From NCBI GenBank assembly GCA_016200355.1, contig JACQEY010000060.1:1-43754 (forward strand): DNA of 43,754 bases, written 5' to 3'. Positions 41,416 through 43,754 of the stretch are shown in pieces (position 1 is the stretch's first letter; every line of letters begins with the position of its first letter). The notes under the pieces are model-generated. The model searched no databases. It was not told the DNA's origin and saw nothing but the letters and a program-made list of their open reading frames with translations. The translations under genes were made by a program, and so were the position numbers. Source of the DNA: Nitrospirota bacterium. Lineage in GTDB: Bacteria > Nitrospirota > Nitrospiria > Nitrospirales > Nitrospiraceae.

Positions 41416-43746
41416 CTATTCTCTCTGCCCCAATTGGGTCGCGGCAATGACCGCCTGCCCCAACGCCAATCCGCCGTCATTTGGTGGGACCTCACGGTGG
41501 GTCAACGCAACGAACCCGGCTGACTCCAACCGCGCCCTGGCAAGATCGACTAGGAGAACATTCTGAAAACAGCCCCCGGTCAGGACCACCTGTCGCACTT
41601 CGACTCGTTCGGCTACTTGTCCTATTAATTCAGCCAGCGAGCGATGGAACCGACGCGCGATACGAGACCTCTCGATCCCACGGCTAAGATCGTCGACGAT
41701 CAGCTCGATCATCGGCCTCCAATCGGCAAACCATCGTCGCGGCCCTTCTTCTCGTGCAATCAGCGGAATCGGATAGGTGCTGTCCTCGCCGTGGACCGAC
41801 ACCGATGCCCGTATCCCTTCCTGCTCCAGAGCCATCGCCGCCTGCCCCTCGAAGCCGGCAACCTGACAGAGGCCGAGCATCGAGGCCACCGCATCGAAGA
41901 GCCGCCCCATACTGGTCGTGACCGGCGATTGTATCTGCTTGGCCAGCATCGCAACAACGAGTTGCGCCTGTTCACCCCACTCGGTTCCTTCTTCCAAACC
42001 TGCGTGGCAGCCCTGAGCGCCGAACGTTTCCCATCGCACAGCCAACGCAGCACGCCGTGGTTCACGTGCCGCCTGCTCCCCTCCAGGCAACCGGAACGGA
42101 TGCAAATGAGCCACGCGTTGACAATCCCGGTACGTCGCGAGCAGAAACTCGCCGCCCCAGAGTGAGCCATCCGTCCCATACCCTGCTCCATCCCAGGCAA
42201 TTCCGAGCACCTCGCCCATCACTCCATGTTCCGCCATGCAGGCCGCTATGTGCGCGTGGTGGTGCGGCACCCGGATAAGCGGAACATCCCATCGCCCGGC
42301 CAGTTCCTCGGCGAGGCGCGTCGACCGATAGTCTGGGTGCAGGTCGCATGCAACGGCACAAGGCTTCACTCGAAGCAGCCATTGCAGATCGTCGATAGCC
42401 TGCCGAACGGCATATTCCGTTTCAAGCGTGGAAAGATCGCCCAGATGTTGACTCAGCAGGACGCGATCAGCGTCCAAGAGCGCCACCGTGTTTTTCAGAT
42501 GGCCGCCGACCGCCAGCACCGGCCCCTCGATATGGCGCGCGATCGATTCAGGAAGACGAATCGTCCGCGGGACCAACCCCCGCGCCCGTCGAAGGACAAC
42601 AGGACCGGACCTCGCCATCCGAACGACGGAATCGTCCATCGGACGCGTGATAGGGCGATCATGAATCAGAAAGACATCCGCGATGCCGGCCAGCCGCTTC
42701 CGTGCCTCCTGTTCATCCGTCACGATGGGCTCTTCGGACCGATTGCCGCTCGTCGCCACAACCGGATCCCCTAGCTCGCTCATCAACAGATGATGCAGCG
42801 GCGTATAGGGCAGCATAGCCCCGACCGTCACATTCCCCGGTGCAACTCCCTGAACGAGGGAAGTCTTTTCCAGCCGCTGAAGAATCACAATCGGCGCCTC
42901 CGGCGACGTGAGCCACTCTGCTTCGCCGGGTGACAGGGTACAGTATGTCCTGATCGCCTCCAGTGAAGGAAACATCACGGCAAAGGGTTTGTGCGGACGA
43001 CGCTTGCTCGCGCGCAGGCGCTGAACCGCCTCTTCAGACGCGGCATCGACCCACAAATGAAACCCGCCGATCCCCTTCACCGCCACAATTCCACCGGCAC
43101 GAATGATCCGGCAGGTTCGCTGCAGCGCTTCTTCCCCTTCTGCCGACACGTGTCCATCGGCGCCCCATAAAGTGAGTTTGGGGCCGCAGGCTGGACAGGC
43201 CGTGGACTCCGCATGAAATCGCCGATTTCCCGGCGCCTCGTACTCGGCTCGACAGGCCCCGCAGAGCACGAACCGAGACATCGTGGTGTTGACTCGGTCA
43301 TAGGGCACACCGGTCACCATGCTGAAGCGCGGACCACATTGCGCACAGGAGAGCCAGGGATAGCGAAACCGTCTGTTCTTCGGATCGAACAACTCCACCA
43401 CACAGTCGGCACAGGTGGCCTGGTCCGGCGACATCGCAAGGTGCTTTGCTCCTGCTTCGTGACTCGGCTGAATTGTAAATTCGCTATCGCCGACTGCTGG
43501 AATCGAACGAGCACTCAGCCGTTCGATCTTGGCTCCAGGCGGGCAAGCGGTTCGAAGCATTTCGAGCAACCGGTCGACCGCTTCAGCCGCTCCCTCTACC
43601 TCAATCATCACACCATCCCCACCATTCACGATCCATCCGGTAAGGTCCAACTCTCGCGCGACACGAAACACGAAAGGCCGAAACCCGACACCCTGAACAG
43701 TTCCCTCGATCTTCACCTGTGCACGCGTCGCCGATCCGGCGATCAT
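41416..43746 (-). CDS. hypF: Carbamoyltransferase HypF
   Basis: 776 aa, full length. Acylphosphatase domain at ~10-95 (VQGVGFRPFVFRVA). Two zinc fingers follow (CADCVVELFDPKNRRFRYPWLSCAQCG and CGACRAEYEAPGNRRFHAESTACPACG). YrdC-like domain at ~215-395 (IVAVKGIGGFHLWVDA, KRRPHKPFAVMF, ATSGNRSEEPI). Kae1-like carbamoyltransferase at ~405-770 (VPHHHAHIAACMAEH, AWDGAGYGTDGSLWGGEF, VLTGGCFQNVLL). It moves carbamoyl phosphate's carbamoyl group to the HypE Cys. It starts 8 bases from the window edge; hypA/hypB and hydrogenase genes, if present, lie beyond. Confidence 0.96.
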   Translation of the reverse strand: MIAGSATRAQVKIEGTVQGVGFRPFVFRVARELDLTGWIVNGGDGVMIEVEGAAEAVDRLLEMLRTACPPGAKIERLSARSIPAVGDSEFTIQPSHEAGAKHLAMSPDQATCADCVVELFDPKNRRFRYPWLSCAQCGPRFSMVTGVPYDRVNTTMSRFVLCGACRAEYEAPGNRRFHAESTACPACGPKLTLWGADGHVSAEGEEALQRTCRIIRAGGIVAVKGIGGFHLWVDAASEEAVQRLRASKRRPHKPFAVMFPSLEAIRTYCTLSPGEAEWLTSPEAPIVILQRLEKTSLVQGVAPGNVTVGAMLPYTPLHHLLMSELGDPVVATSGNRSEEPIVTDEQEARKRLAGIADVFLIHDRPITRPMDDSVVRMARSGPVVLRRARGLVPRTIRLPESIARHIEGPVLAVGGHLKNTVALLDADRVLLSQHLGDLSTLETEYAVRQAIDDLQWLLRVKPCAVACDLHPDYRSTRLAEELAGRWDVPLIRVPHHHAHIAACMAEHGVMGEVLGIAWDGAGYGTDGSLWGGEFLLATYRDCQRVAHLHPFRLPGGEQAAREPRRAALAVRWETFGAQGCHAGLEEGTEWGEQAQLVVAMLAKQIQSPVTTSMGRLFDAVASMLGLCQVAGFEGQAAMALEQEGIRASVSVHGEDSTYPIPLIAREEGPRRWFADWRPMIELIVDDLSRGIERSRIARRFHRSLAELIGQVAERVEVRQVVLTGGCFQNVLLVDLARARLESAGFVALTHREVPPNDGGLALGQAVIAATQLGQRE

Positions 43747-43754
43747 TCTGTCAC

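Noticed and set aside
1-43754. CRISPR arrays, tRNA or rRNA genes
   Set aside because: No regularly spaced repeats, cloverleaf-like stretches or rRNA words were seen by eye; a covariance search was not possible here.

Overview
The window most resembles a chromosomal segment of a Nitrospira-like bacterium (Nitrospirota). This is inferred from gene content: many periplasmic c-type cytochromes, a copper oxidase set, phosphoketolase beside acetate kinase, a hyp [NiFe]-hydrogenase maturation cluster, and many short inverted micro-repeat spacers between genes. No rRNA, tRNA or CRISPR array was seen, so the placement is not proven.

Layout. (1) 1-4213, plus strand: end of a decayed prophage or phage satellite. 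It holds a terminase C-terminus, an HK97-type capsid gene, small ORFs, an excisionase-like protein, an XRE-type regulator with its own operator, a tiny Cys-rich ORF, and a tyrosine integrase that has lost its HxxR box by an in-frame deletion. (2) 4168-9793, minus: an intact DsrE protein, a tetraheme cytochrome c, a broken second DsrE gene, a Met-rich diheme cytochrome, a SHOCT protein, a methyltransferase and an outer-membrane barrel. (3) 8507-13516: barrel, LolA-like protein and MMPL/RND exporter, preceded by an ArsR-family regulator with a clear operator. (4) 13639-19872: PepSY protein, Met-rich protein, a CusA remnant, OsmC protein, TsdA-like diheme cytochrome, SodC, CopB and CopA multicopper oxidase, together a periplasmic copper and oxidative-stress block. 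(5) 20098-23463: globin-coupled diguanylate cyclase, two small cytochromes, an ICMT-family methyltransferase and a DUF2933 protein. A ~195-bp upstream region is duplicated in front of two of these transcription units at the same distance from the start codon.

(6) 23825-26930: an accessory patch with two toxin-antitoxin loci (BrnTA and VapBC45-like). Both toxins are broken and both antitoxins look intact. An unknown 249-aa gene lies between them. (7) 26998-27992: OsmC protein and a ComEA-like helix-hairpin-helix protein. (8) 28014-38405, minus: probable operon PepSY - Ca-type P-ATPase - acetate kinase - phosphoketolase - HAD hydrolase - MgtA-type P-ATPase. The Ca-type ATPase carries a micro-repeat inserted in frame. 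(9) 38926-43746, minus: hypF-hypC-hypD-hypE, which build the Fe(CN)2CO centre of [NiFe] hydrogenases. The hydrogenase itself is not in the window.

The strongest leads are the duplicated promoter/leader element, the paired toxin losses with retained antitoxins, the integrase deletion, the paired 20-bp operators upstream of the tetraheme cytochrome, and the micro-repeat inside the P-type ATPase. I did not find a wholly new multi-gene system that I can defend.
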